This document shows positions 31,307-41,169 of a stretch of DNA of 64,000 nucleotides, in pieces. The translations under genes and the position numbers were made by a program. The DNA comes from Adiantum capillus-veneris. Taxonomy: Eukaryota > Streptophyta > Polypodiopsida > Polypodiales > Pteridaceae. Numbering within the stretch: the stretch's first letter is position 1; each line of letters starts with the position of its first letter. The stretch is from the NCBI GenBank assembly GCA_014529385.2, contig CM043963.1, positions 72,064,412-72,128,411 of the forward strand, given 5' to 3'. The notes under the pieces are model-generated. The model was not told the origin of the DNA and searched no databases. It saw only the letters and a list, made by a program, of their open reading frames with translations.

Positions 31307-31957
31307 CCGACTATCCCCATCGACAAAAAGCAACCGACTCAACATCCAAAAACACCACAAAAGGTTATTCGAAGAGTATGGATAAAGAAAAGATTGATGC
31401 CCAACAAACCGAGCAAGATATGGCTACCTAAAGACAAACTCCAGACGGAAGGAGCACCATCTCAAAGACCTTCAGGAGTTACTCCAGAGTGGAAATGGCA
31501 ACCAACACTGGAGAAAACTAAAGATTCGGTGACAGAGCTCGAAAAGAAACCCAAAACTCAAAACAAGAAGCCCGAACCTCTAGAATGGCACTGGAAACCA
31601 GTGAAAACTAAAGTCAAATCTCTAAACATGCAACAAACCGCATACAAATGGGTTCCAAAAATAGTTGCCATCACAACACCCATAATCAGGGAAAGAGCAA
31701 TTCGACTGCAAGCTCTTCTGTTCCATACACAGCTACCCTCGCCATCAAAAGCCATTGAAAACTACATTCAGTCCCCGCATCTTGCACAACACCTTGTTAC
31801 CCAACGCATTGTCTCAAACATCAGAATAGGGCCACATTACACGGCCATGCATAGACACAAATTCCAAAACCCATGCACATGCACCCAACCTTCGTCCGGG
31901 ACGACTCAGAGAAGGAAGGGGGGAGTAATTGATGAATCTAGCAGTCCGGGCCATTAA
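31307..31957 (+). CDS. Trp-rich tail in phase with integrase-protease frame, element C
   Basis: In the same reading frame as the upstream CDS and separated from it only by TGA at 31304-31306. The 187 codons from 31394 contain four spaced Trp-Pro motifs: KIWLPKD, WKWQPTLEK, WHWKPVKT and YKWVPKI. The second half is His/Arg-rich. No domain is recognised. If the TGA is a mutation or is read through, the whole product is about 860 residues. The frame ends just after the internal polypurine tract. Confidence 0.5.
   Translation, partial: PTIPIDKKQPTQHPKTPQKVIRRVWIKKRLMPNKPSKIWLPKDKLQTEGAPSQRPSGVTPEWKWQPTLEKTKDSVTELEKKPKTQNKKPEPLEWHWKPVKTKVKSLNMQQTAYKWVPKIVAITTPIIRERAIRLQALLFHTQLPSPSKAIENYIQSPHLAQHLVTQRIVSNIRIGPHYTAMHRHKFQNPCTCTQPSSGTTQRRKGGVIDESSSPGH
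31912..31925 (+). promoter_or_regulatory. internal polypurine tract of element C
   Basis: AAGGAAGGGGGGAG, followed by T, is identical over 15 bases to 41156-41170, where it directly precedes LTR2. Here it is followed by TAATTGATG rather than an LTR. It could act as a central plus-strand primer or mark a former 3' end. Confidence 0.6.
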
Positions 31958-32852
31958 GGGGTCCAACGTGTATATATGTACATAATGTGTGTGTTTTTTC
32001 ATTATTTAGAGTTCAATTTCGAACATATTCGATCAAAACCTGGCATTTTTAGCGTTTTTTTATCATCCGACCAGCATAATAATGAGCTGTAATGACAAAA
32101 TCCGGAGCATTGGGATGCTTCTAGAGAAAATATATGATTAGGGATGAGTATAATAATTTTGGCTAATTTTTGCCAGTTAATAAGTATTTTCAATTTATTT
32201 TGTTTGATTTTCGTTAATAAAACATCAAAAATTAAAAAATATCGCTCACAAGTGTCGGAATCAAGTTCTGGAAGCAAACGGCGAAGTATCATGATAAGGT
32301 TATCAAGAATGGAAGATATGAAGCTAATCTGAAGATGTTGAATTTCAGCCTTAGTAATCATGAATACATTTCGCCAAAATCGCATCAAATGGTCATACGA
32401 CGCCGGAATGACAAGCGGTTCGACCCACAGGTGGTATGCAGATTATATCGTGGAAAATCAGCCCTATGTCACAAAAATCTCGGGAAGATATAGGCCAGGT
32501 AGGCCAAATTCTAGCTCATTGTTCATTTTCACATTTTGAGAGAGAGAAGAAGAGAGCTTCTTGACCTAGAGCGAGCTGCCACATTTCTACCCCGTACAGA
32601 TGATCGGACCCAACATTTTATACCAGATTTCACAGGTATGTTCCTTATCAAGTAAAGATCAAGTCTATTACGCATGCAAGTGCGAATCGTTGCACAAACG
32701 GGCGAAGCGATCAAATCAAAGTCGGATCGGGTCAAATAGGTCAAGGGCCCTTAGAGGCATCCAAACAAAAAATTTTCCAGGCACAGAACACATCAATGTG
32801 CTCCCCACAAGGTCAGGAACAAAGCCATAGGATCAAATCACAGTTTGGTGGT

Positions 32853-32878
32853 GGTACACCGATCGCGATCGGTGTACC
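32853..32878. repeat. perfect 26-bp palindrome, box copy 4
   Basis: Arms GGTACACC and GGTGTACC flank GATCGCGATC; the whole 26 bases equal their own reverse complement. It is the best copy of the dispersed family in element C. Confidence 0.95.
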
Positions 32879-32970
32879 TCACAGACAAAATTTGGGACAG
32901 AATATGCAAAAAACCTCCCCTCAGCCTCGCCTACAATCTGCTGGTGTCAAAATTAATTTTGGCCTCTGTG

Positions 32971-32990
32971 GTACGATCGCGATCGGTGTC
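32971..32990. repeat. palindromic box copy 5
   Basis: GTA then CGATCGCGATCG (32974-32985) then GTGTC; context GGCCTCTGTGGTAC matches copy 7 upstream flank GGCCTCTGTAC. Confidence 0.85.
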
Positions 32991-33700
32991 CCCAGATGCA
33001 GTTTTGCAAATTTTGATTTGGCCCAGGCTTGGAACTCAATTAAAAGTACACTCTCTTGAATTTTCAAGGAAAATGTACAAATTTTGCTCATGGAATGGGC
33101 CTAATTTGTCAAACACAACCGAAAAGGGAAAATTTGACCTACAACTACCAAAATCCGGTTAAACATAATGATGGATAGTTTGAAAGGCACACTTGTCCGA
33201 CCAAGAGTCAAAATAGTTGTAGAAAACCTCGAATGGATCTCAGAATCTCCTACAAGTACAGATATAGTCATTTCAGTCTCGAATGATGACACAAAGATAG
33301 AATTGGAGCCGAACCAATGCCAAAGACCAAAAGGTGACTTAGGGATGCTCAAGTATCACATGGATATCCAAGGAATGCCTGAAAAATGCACAAATCTGGA
33401 AAAACATCCTAAGATAGGGTATAAAGTGCCTGACCAAGTCAAAATCAGACAATGGAGTAGGCTGATGGTAGCAGCACCTCATGGAAGCAGTGGGAGCTCT
33501 AAAACTAACTTCAACTAACTCCAAGATCCAACCAAATTATATTAGGAAAACCCAATATGGCTAGACTTAGTAAAATAAGGTCAAACAGTGGAAAATTGCT
33601 CTAATTTGTTCATTTTAAGTCCAAACTTGGAAATAAATCATCAGTGGGCTAGGCAGGCATAGGGGTCCATGACCACCTAGTTTTCACAAAAAAAAGCTCA

Positions 33701-33726
33701 GGTACTATGATTGCGATCGGTGTACC
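33701..33726. repeat. palindromic box copy 6 (one arm mutated)
   Basis: GGTACTA then TGATTGCGATCG then GTGTACC. Both changes in the core are C-to-T, as expected from CpG decay. Confidence 0.8.
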
Positions 33727-33981
33727 TCAGCATCAGATTTTAACCAAAACCTTACAGATCCCTTGTGTACATCTTGTTCAAGTCACCAACCATTGACGAA
33801 GTTTCAAGCCATTTGGACATCCAAAACTCATAAAAAGACAAAGTCTAGTCCAAAACTCCCTTGTAACCCAAAATTGGGACCTGTAAACTCAAAAGTGGTT
33901 CAAATGAAACACAGAGTGGACCAAAATGACCCTCCAACTATCAGCAACCCAATCATGTGATCAAATCTAATTTTGGCCTCT

Positions 33982-34006
33982 GTACTATGATCGCGATCGG
34001 TGTTCC
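33982..34006. repeat. palindromic box copy 7
   Basis: GTACTA, then TGATCGCGATCG (33988-33999), then GTGTTCC. One core change from the consensus, again C-to-T. Confidence 0.8.
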
Positions 34007-34292
34007 TCAGGTCCATAATTGGCTTAGATTTTAATCAGTCATAGCTCTAGTCTTCCTAGTCCCACTGGTGAAATATGGACAAGAATGGATGAAATTTGTT
34101 CAAGTTATGATCAGTTTTAACTTATGAACTGTTTTTTACTAAAAGTCTAAATGCGATTGATTGCAAAGGGAAAATCCTGACAGCTTGTGGTTCTCCTGAC
34201 ATAGAATGCCTTGCCAAAAGAAAGAAAGGCTGTCATAATAATCAATATCTAATTCTCCTAAATGATTTTCTCATATTAAACTGATCATTTAA

Positions 34293-35821
34293 TGTGGGGA
34301 AGTGCCAAGGGAGAAAAAGCTAGAATATTGGTTAAGTTAGCAGACCGGCCACAATAGGGATCCAAAGGAGGGAAAATAGGGATCCAAAGGGGGGGCCATC
34401 TGCAAAAGAGCCATGTGAAACAACGGGCTAAAAAGACCCTAAGGTTCAGCCCATTAAGACTTCCAAAATGCTAAGGTTCCAAAATTCAAAGGTTGTGTCC
34501 AAAGGTCAACCTTAGGGAAAATTGGATGCTTAGTGTGTGCCCAAAAAGTCTTTCTACATCCCTACATGGGAGGGGGCGAGCCCCAAAGCTAGGGGATGAG
34601 AGAGAAAGCCACACACACACACACAGGCTCCCTTTACACAAAGGGAATGAGGGACACATGTCAGCTCCCTAGGCCAGATGCCCACAAGGTATGCCCAATT
34701 CCTATTGGAAGACCCTTGAAGTGGACCAATGAGAATTAGGCTAGAGTAAATCTAGTTTAATTAATTTAAAAACATTTAATAAAAGAAACCAATAAGAATT
34801 AAGTGTCCTAGAAGACTATTGGGCAGTCTCCCAAGGGGTCCAATGAGCATTCAGGAGCCCCATGGCTTGCCTGATTCCTATTGGCCAGGAGGCAAAGGGG
34901 TCCAATGAGAGTTTAGTTTAATTATTTAATTATCTAAAGCTCTCACAAAAGGGGAAAGGGGGACACATGTCAGAAGGCTATCACTTATGCTGCTTAATCC
35001 CTATTGGCTTGACCTGGGGAGGTCCAATGAGGCAAAAGCCAGACTAACTTAGCAGCTAGGGCTTCGCCCAAGAGAGAGAGGGGGCTGATTTTTGCTTGGC
35101 ATTGACACACACACTTTCACACTTGACCATGTGTGAAGGGAAAATACTCTATCTCCTCCCAAGCTTTAATGGAGAGCTCATCACCTACTCCAAGCTTGTG
35201 AGATAGAAGCCTACATCAACACTCTCTTGGCATGTGGATGCAAATCCAACCAAGAGCCAAGCTTCAATGCATGCTCATCTTCTCTACCAAGCTAATTACT
35301 AAGCTAAGCTATGCTAATATGAGTGATTATGTGAGGAGATGTACTTCTTTCTCGTAAGATACTTCTTTTTCCTCTCAATCTACTCTCATACCCTGCTAGC
35401 TCTCACCATCTTCGAAGGTGTGTGAGGTCTTGGGTCTGAGAACGGGGATAATTCAAGTTGTGTTTGATTAAGTGTTTTGCTTGGTGTATGAAGCTTCCAT
35501 CTTCATTGCACTAGCTCGTCTTGAAGGAACACAAAGAATTGTATTGTACAATGTCTCTCTTGATGGGAGAAACCATAATACAAAGCCTTTTGGAGGGGGG
35601 ACCGGCTCCATGCAAATCCGGTCCTCAACTGTTGTCAATAGCTTAATTGCTCTCTCTTTTGAAAGTATTGTCGATGCTATCTAACTAGGTGTTATGCTTT
35701 TTGTTGCTCTCTCCACCCAAGCACTCTTGTAATTCTCATTAGGAATCAACTCTAATGAAATGCTCACTATGTTCATGCTAATTTCCGCTACACATAAGAT
35801 TTTAGGCCATTAAATGTTACA
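34293..35821 (+). repeat. 5' LTR of element E
   Basis: 1529 bases from TGTGGGGAAG to TGTTACA, ending one base before the primer site. It contains four ATTGG...CCAAT pairs (34704-35028) and two copies of GGGACACATGTCAG (about 34650 and 34960). No 3' partner is present. Confidence 0.75.
34704..35028. repeat. four inverted CCAAT-box pairs in LTR E
   Basis: ATTGG starts at 34704, 34818, 34880 and 35003; the paired CCAAT starts at 34726, 34840, 34902 and 35024. Spacing is 22, 22, 22 and 21 bases. Each pair sits in CTATTGG...GTCCAATGAG or GACCAATGAG, so these are repeated units of a U3-type regulatory array. Confidence 0.75.
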
Positions 35822-35822
35822 T

Positions 35823-35834
35823 TGGTATCAGAGC
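35823..35834 (+). promoter_or_regulatory. primer-binding site of element E, initiator-Met tRNA
   Basis: TGGTATCAGAGC, complementary to the 3' end of plant initiator-Met tRNA, one base after the LTR end. Confidence 0.9.
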
Positions 35835-36240
35835 TCAAGGTTTCTCTTTTCTTGCTCAAGAAGGGAGGTCCTCAAGCTCGCTACAAATGGTTGGTATTAT
35901 TAATTTCCTGTGAGTAAGTAGAATAGGGATTTTTCAGCCTTGCAGTGCGCCTGCCTTTGTGCAGTTAACGGGGCATCACCGTCGAGAGCTATGGTCTTAA
36001 TAGTGGAGTCCTACGGGGCTTTTGCCTACGGCTTAACCACTATTGAGCTATTAGAAGCTTGACAGGAGCCGGTGCTGTTTTGGTGTCGAAAGACCCTCTC
36101 TTCTATTCCTTGCAATTAATGGTATTCGAGCCGCGGGTACAGTAGCTTGAGTGCTTTTTCTAAAGGGGTAAAGAGGAGTAGCAACTAGGGCTTGAAGTGC
36201 CAAAGTACACCTAAAAAGTTTACACCTAAAAGTTGTTAGA
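35835..36240 (+). other. leader of element E
   Basis: About 400 bases between primer site and gag with no supported coding sequence; a short minus-strand frame at 36051-36251 is incidental. Confidence 0.6.
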
Positions 36241-38133
36241 ATGGCTGACAATATTAAAGAGAGTGAAATTAATGTTGATAACTTTGATTTTGCTCATGAG
36301 CAAGCTACTAATGATGCTTCAATGCTTGTTAATTATCTTGTTTCTAGGCTTCAACAAGCCATGGGCAATCCATCTCTCCAAAGTGAAGTGCAACGGCAGC
36401 TCCGTGCTCACGGGATTCTCCAAGCTCATCACCATGACGAGAGAACACCTAGGAAGCCTCCTTGTGAGACTACCAAAAGAGGTCTCTCTCCGATTCGGGA
36501 AGAAGAAGAGAATCCATATGAAGGGCTCAAGAACTTACTTCTTGATGATGCATCTCCTTCCCAAAGGAGAACTCAAGAGCCTCCATCGAAGGAACGAGAA
36601 AGAAGCGAGTCTCCCGCCACCTCGGCGGAGATGGCTCCACGAAGACGGCGGGCTAAACGCTCTCCATCACCACCAAAGCGGAGAAGACCATCACACTCTT
36701 CTCCACGCCATAATTCAAAGAGGGATGATAAAAAGCAAGAGAAGAAAAAGGCGAGAAAGAGGACACCCTCTTCTCCATCTTCTTTATCCTCTTCCTCTTA
36801 TGAAAGCTATGGTGAAGACGACAAAGATCAAGACAAGAAAAAGGCGAGAAAGAGGTCACCCTCTTCTCCACCTTCTTCAAATTCTTCATCTTCTGAAGAA
36901 AGTGATGGTGGAACTTTTGAACCATCAAAAAGAAGAGGCCATAGGAAATCCTATGCCGCATGGAAGAGGTCGTCCAAGCTGAAGAAATTCAAAGAGGGAG
37001 GGAAGAGCATCTCTTTCCTTACCTATGATGGCACCTTCGGTGCTACAGACAAAGTTTTGGCCTTTATCCAGCAATTTGATGCGGCGTTTGGAGATGAGGG
37101 CTTCACGGAGTCCTCTAAGCTATGCCATGTAGCTATGCACTTTCAAAAGTCCGCCAGACAATGGTGGTCTAGCCTACGAGCCAACGGTGAAGCTCCACGA
37201 ACATGGAAGGATTTAAGAGCTTCCATTATGAAGCAGTTTTTGGCCACCGATGCCAAAGACAAAGTACTCACCGAATGGCGAAGCTTAAAGCTCTCTCCCA
37301 ATGAATCCATCCACAAATATGTAGACAAGTTTTGGGACCTACAACTCAAAGCCACTGTCTTCAAAAAGTTGGATTTTGGAGAGCAAAAGCAACAATTTTG
37401 TGCGGGCTTAACCGAAGAAATGGCGGAGTATGTCAACTCCCAAAGGCCACGTACCATATCGGCGGTAATACACCATACTATGGTGGCCTCGCGAATCAAT
37501 TTCCAAACGGGGGGTAAAAGAAATAATAAGCCCCTGGAAAACAAAGGTTCCAATGAGCCTAAGGGGAAGGACAATGTCCAAAAGTCTCCTAAGGGAAATT
37601 CCAACAAAGCTAAAGAGAAGGGAGTTTACAAAGGAAAGAATAAACTCTCTCCTGAAGAGCTTGAGCGTTATCGTAAAGATAACCGGTGTTTCAAGTGCGG
37701 CGAACAAGGGCATGCGTACCGCGCTTGTCCCCAAAAGAACAACCGCCAAGATCCTCCTAGAGCTTCTTTGGTTGAAATCCAAGAGGAGGAGATTCACCAA
37801 ACTCACCACAAAGGATCTCCTCTATGCCATGCTTGGGGAAAGGTAAGAGAACATGATGCTTTTATTCTCTTTGACCCTGGTTCTACTCACAATTTCATAT
37901 CTATGGAGTTAGCCACCAAGCTAGGCATACAATCCTACGAGATGGGAGATATCCTACCCGCAGACAGTGCCTTCAAGGGGCAAGAAGCTTCAGTCACTCC
38001 CTTAATCGGGAAATTGAGGCTTCATGTCCAAGGCTATGTGGACAAAGAGGATTTCTTTATCTCTCCTCTCAAGCATGAGGATGTAATCCTAGGGGCACCA
38101 TGGTTTGACCGTCTGGCTGTCCAAATTTCCTGA
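36241..38133 (+). CDS. gag and start of protease, element E
   Basis: 630 codons, uninterrupted. Residues 1-75 are the N-terminus; 75-245 form a basic, Ser/Arg/Lys-rich low-complexity region resembling an SR-type segment with a repeated KKARKR(T/S)PSSP motif. The gag core is at about 255-425 (FLTYDGTFGATDKVLAFIQQ, SARQWWSSL, HKYVDKFWDLQLKA). The zinc knuckle CFKCGEQGHAYRAC is near 480-493. A protease start is seen at about 537 (ILFDPGSTHNFISMELATKLG), in which DPG replaces the usual DSG, and HEDVILGAPWFD closes the domain. Start ATG at 36241 follows the leader. The protein packages RNA; the protease looks doubtful because Pro occupies the middle active-site position. Confidence 0.85.
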   Translation: MADNIKESEINVDNFDFAHEQATNDASMLVNYLVSRLQQAMGNPSLQSEVQRQLRAHGILQAHHHDERTPRKPPCETTKRGLSPIREEEENPYEGLKNLLLDDASPSQRRTQEPPSKERERSESPATSAEMAPRRRRAKRSPSPPKRRRPSHSSPRHNSKRDDKKQEKKKARKRTPSSPSSLSSSSYESYGEDDKDQDKKKARKRSPSSPPSSNSSSSEESDGGTFEPSKRRGHRKSYAAWKRSSKLKKFKEGGKSISFLTYDGTFGATDKVLAFIQQFDAAFGDEGFTESSKLCHVAMHFQKSARQWWSSLRANGEAPRTWKDLRASIMKQFLATDAKDKVLTEWRSLKLSPNESIHKYVDKFWDLQLKATVFKKLDFGEQKQQFCAGLTEEMAEYVNSQRPRTISAVIHHTMVASRINFQTGGKRNNKPLENKGSNEPKGKDNVQKSPKGNSNKAKEKGVYKGKNKLSPEELERYRKDNRCFKCGEQGHAYRACPQKNNRQDPPRASLVEIQEEEIHQTHHKGSPLCHAWGKVREHDAFILFDPGSTHNFISMELATKLGIQSYEMGDILPADSAFKGQEASVTPLIGKLRLHVQGYVDKEDFFISPLKHEDVILGAPWFDRLAVQIS

Positions 38134-38599
38134 AAGGAGAATCTCCTTTAAGTTCAGGGAAAAGGACATGTATATAGATGCTAGGGAGATGGGTAACACC
38201 ATCCCCATTGTACATACACCAGCTTTCAACAAGTCAATAAAGAGCTCTATTTCCGTGTACATGATTTTTGTTAAAGATTCTCAAAATGAACCTAATGCTT
38301 TAGCAAAAGAAAATAAAAGCAACCAAAAGGAATTAGAGTTATCCAATTTTCTCAAGGGGTTTCAAGATACAAAAAACAAAAGCTCGGCAAAAAACAAAAG
38401 CTACATGAACGCAGGGCCGATGCTAACAAGAATAGCATATCAAGCCTTGGGAATGATTGAAGATCTGCCAGCTGCCAGCTCTCAAACGGCCCTAATCCAG
38501 AAAGCAAAGCTGGTTGCTCATTCAGTAAGGACGACCCCTGGTGCCCCCTGGTGCGACATCATCGCGCTAAGCAAAGGCCTCCAACAAAAGCTCGAGTGA
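38105..38599 (+). pseudogene. fusion frame: end of E protease region joined to element C accessory region
   Basis: Residues 1-88 (RISFKFREKDMYIDAREMGN and following) continue the post-protease segment of element E in a new frame. From about residue 96 (YMNAGPMLTRIAYQALGMIE) the sequence belongs to the 3' coding region of element C. The change falls in the AAAAAACAAAAGCT direct repeat. The frame is therefore an accident of the E insertion or deletion and not an ancestral gene. Confidence 0.6.
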
Positions 38600-41131
38600 T
38601 GAAGAAAAAACGGAGACTAAAGAAGAAGGAAAATCTCAAGAATCGAAAGACAAAGGGCCATCAGAGTTTGAAGAAAGCGAGGAGGAAGACTCCACAAAGC
38701 CGCTCGAGAGAAAAAGAAGGGAGATAAGTGCAGTACCGCAGTCGGACCTTCACAAAGCATATGCAGAAGCCCAACAAAGAGTCGAGGAAAGGATAACCAA
38801 GTTATGGGCTGACAGACAGGCAAGAGCCGCTGCAACACAAAAAACACAAAAAAGAAGATTCGAAAAGGAAAGGCAAGAAAGAATAGAAAATGCAGCTCGC
38901 ATACGGGTTGAGAAGCAAAGGTGAGAAGCAGAGCAAAAGGCTGTAGAAGTGGACATTTCTTTGCAGTCCACTGAAGGAACGAACGAGAAAGATGCAGTTG
39001 ATGAAACAAACCAAGCAGAGCATCTAAAGAAGATCCAAAGAGAGAGGAATGTGGAAGTGCAACGGGCGGCGGATCTGACCCGCCAAAGAATCATCAAGAT
39101 TTTAAAGAAAAGAAAAGCAGAAGCATCTGCTTCGCAACGAGGGGAAGACGCTTCCAAAAAGAGGCATGTACGAGAAGAAGCAAGCCCACCTCCTCCCTCA
39201 CCTAAAACATCGCCTCCTGCCTCGCTCAAATCACCACCTCCTCCCTTGCCGAAATCTCCTCCTCCTCCCCCTTCTCCATCGAACAAAAAACAACCACCTC
39301 CTCCTCCTTCAACATCACAAAAGGAGTTTATACCTCCTACAGAAGCAATCGGATACCACGAAGCCTGCCAGGCAGTTGCTGATTTTGATTATAAGCAAAC
39401 TTTAAAGGAATTAGAAAGACAATTCCAATGCCAGCACGTGGTGCTGAGTGAAAAGGAAAGGCAGTTACAGGAGGCCCAACAAAAGCAAGCATCTGGGCAA
39501 GAGGAGTTAGAGAGACTGAGAGCGTGACTAGAACTCACAACGGAGGAAAGAGACCTTGAGCAAAAGTAGGCTCAATCTATGATCAAAGATTTGGTGGACG
39601 TCATGACAGATTTGACCGCCCACCAAAGAAAAGGAATGCCAAGAGTTGACGGCAAGAGTACAGAAAGCAACGGAACAGCTTGCCTATGAGATCGCAAGAT
39701 TTCAGAGACTTAACAGTTCATACAACACTGTCAAAAGCACTCTGACAACCTTGATGGCCAATCAGGAACCTACTGGAGCATTGGTCTCCACATCTGACAA
39801 TGCCACAACAGTGAACACTATAGCGGCACTGAAATCAGAGCTAGAGCAAGAAAAGCTTCAAAGACAGCTGCTCGTATCAGGAATGGTGGCTCAGACGACG
39901 GCAAATGTGCAAAAGCTAAAAGAACTGGAGTAGCAACAACTAGCTCAAGCAAGCACCGAATTACAGACTCAGAAGCAGATCGGTGACACATTGCTGAAGG
40001 AAAAAGAAGATCTGATTTTTCAAAAACAAATCAGAGCAGACAAATCCCAGAGTCAACCGCAACTGCTGCCCGGACTGATTTGCCTGACAACAAGTGCCTG
40101 ATTTGCCTGAAACATCACACCAAGGGCAACAGGAGCATGAATTTGAAGGGCCAGATCTGGATATTAGAGATGAGCTCAATGAGAGCATTAAGGACATGCC
40201 AGAGGGGCCAGCAAAAGAGTACATGCTCTATGAAAAGAAGATAATGGAGTCAGCGGCCCTGGCCTACTTACAGCCAGAAGAGCAGGTGGAAGGGTTTGGC
40301 CATGAGTACCTCCCACTTCCTCTGCTATGCCATGAAGCAATTCTGTGGAAAGAAAAGATGCGGCCAGCCCTACCACAAAACAAAGAAGGGGGTTACGAAG
40401 GCATTGCACTAACAACGAAAGAAGCCCAGATGCTTGTCGATGACCACCCAAAGTGGAGGCAGAAGTTGTTGGACAAACAGCCACATGATCTAACTAACTA
40501 CCACAAAGCTCCTCAGCATATACAAATAGATCCTACTTTCTGACCAGTCCCTAGAAGACGCACATGGAAGGATTTTGCCACATGGAAAGGCCCTAGGCCA
40601 CAAAAACTGAATTACCCGGTCTTGACAGCTCATCAGTCCCCTACAGTAGCCTACATGATCAACACACTGAATTCAACAATCACATTGCTATGGGATGTCC
40701 CCGACGTGGCGTGTCAAATGCTAGTAAAGATAGCCCGGATGATCGTCACCTGCATCCAGGTGTTTAAAGACACTGAAGGCGATGATCATCCGTGGAATCT
40801 GTTCTTGGAAGGACATAGAGAGATCTACTGGAATCTCCAAGATTCACCGCCACGACACGTTTTGATGGCAATGTACTCCAAGATAATGTACCTGCCCTCA
40901 CACTACTTGCAGACATTCGAAGAGGCCTTCGTCACAGGATTCTTCGAAATTGACTCACGGATTTTCCATCCTATGGCGAAGGACCTCAAGGCACGATACG
41001 TAGCATACCAACACACGTTATCTGAAAATCCATTCAGACAGCATCAAGAAGCACTGGAAGCTGTCCTTCGAACAAGAAGTTTTTCAGCAACACTTGCTTC
41101 ATTGGAGCCACATCAACGGCCAAAACAATGA
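38600..41131 (+). pseudogene. 3' accessory coding region of element C (coiled coil, Pro-rich)
   Basis: A decayed coding region between pol and the 3' LTR. Pieces in order: acidic and Arg/Glu-rich helices (38605-38922); 38949-39527 with long Arg/Lys/Glu/Gln coiled coil, a SPPPPSPKTSPP-type Pro-rich hinge and further coiled coil; 39646-39933 helical; 40094-40543 and 40622-41131, which are in one frame separated by a single TGA and form a globular part (WNLFLEGHREIYWNLQD, MYLPSHYLQTFEEAFVTGFF). No membrane segment or signal peptide is visible, so it is not an obvious envelope gene. Athila-like elements are known to carry an extra 3' ORF. Function unknown. Confidence 0.6.
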
Positions 41132-41155
41132 ACATGCACGAGGGCGTGCAAGGAT

Positions 41156-41169
41156 AAGGAAGGGGGGAG
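41156..41169 (+). promoter_or_regulatory. 3' polypurine tract of element C
   Basis: AAGGAAGGGGGGAG immediately before the TGTTTGG start of LTR2, the standard plus-strand primer position. Identical copy at 31912-31925. Confidence 0.9.

Larger units (their letters stand above)
31958..34292 (+). other. non-coding 3' region of element C with palindromic boxes
   Basis: About 2.3 kb without supported coding sequence between the pol tail and the inserted element E. It carries four copies of the CGATCGCGATCG-type box (32853, 32971, 33701, 33982). Surrounding sequence is AT-rich and repeats short words such as AATTTTGGCC and CAAAACTC. Apparent frames of 60-130 codons have no recognisable motifs. Confidence 0.55.
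34293..38370 (+). mobile_element. Gypsy element E, 3'-truncated, nested in element C
   Basis: LTR 34293-35821, initiator-Met primer site at 35823, leader, gag with zinc knuckle and the beginning of protease. Reverse transcriptase, integrase and 3' LTR are absent: coding homology stops near 38370, where an AAAAAACAAAAGCT direct repeat (about 38369 and 38387) marks the junction back to element C. The primer type and gag style resemble chromovirus-like Gypsy elements, but without pol the lineage is uncertain. Confidence 0.8.

Noticed and set aside
17892-34006. CRISPR-like spaced repeats
   Set aside because: The boxes are palindromic but spaced irregularly by about 115 to 740 bases within each cluster, the two clusters lie 14 kb apart, and spacers are diverged copies of one another. 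The context is a plant retroelement.
38105-38599. A novel 164-residue protein
   Set aside because: It is a chance fusion of the post-protease segment of element E with the accessory region of element C across a direct repeat.
38949-39527. Host Pro-rich protein such as an extensin or formin
   Set aside because: The Pro-rich stretch sits inside a decayed coding region bounded by element C pol and its 3' polypurine tract. No signal peptide or FH2 domain is visible.
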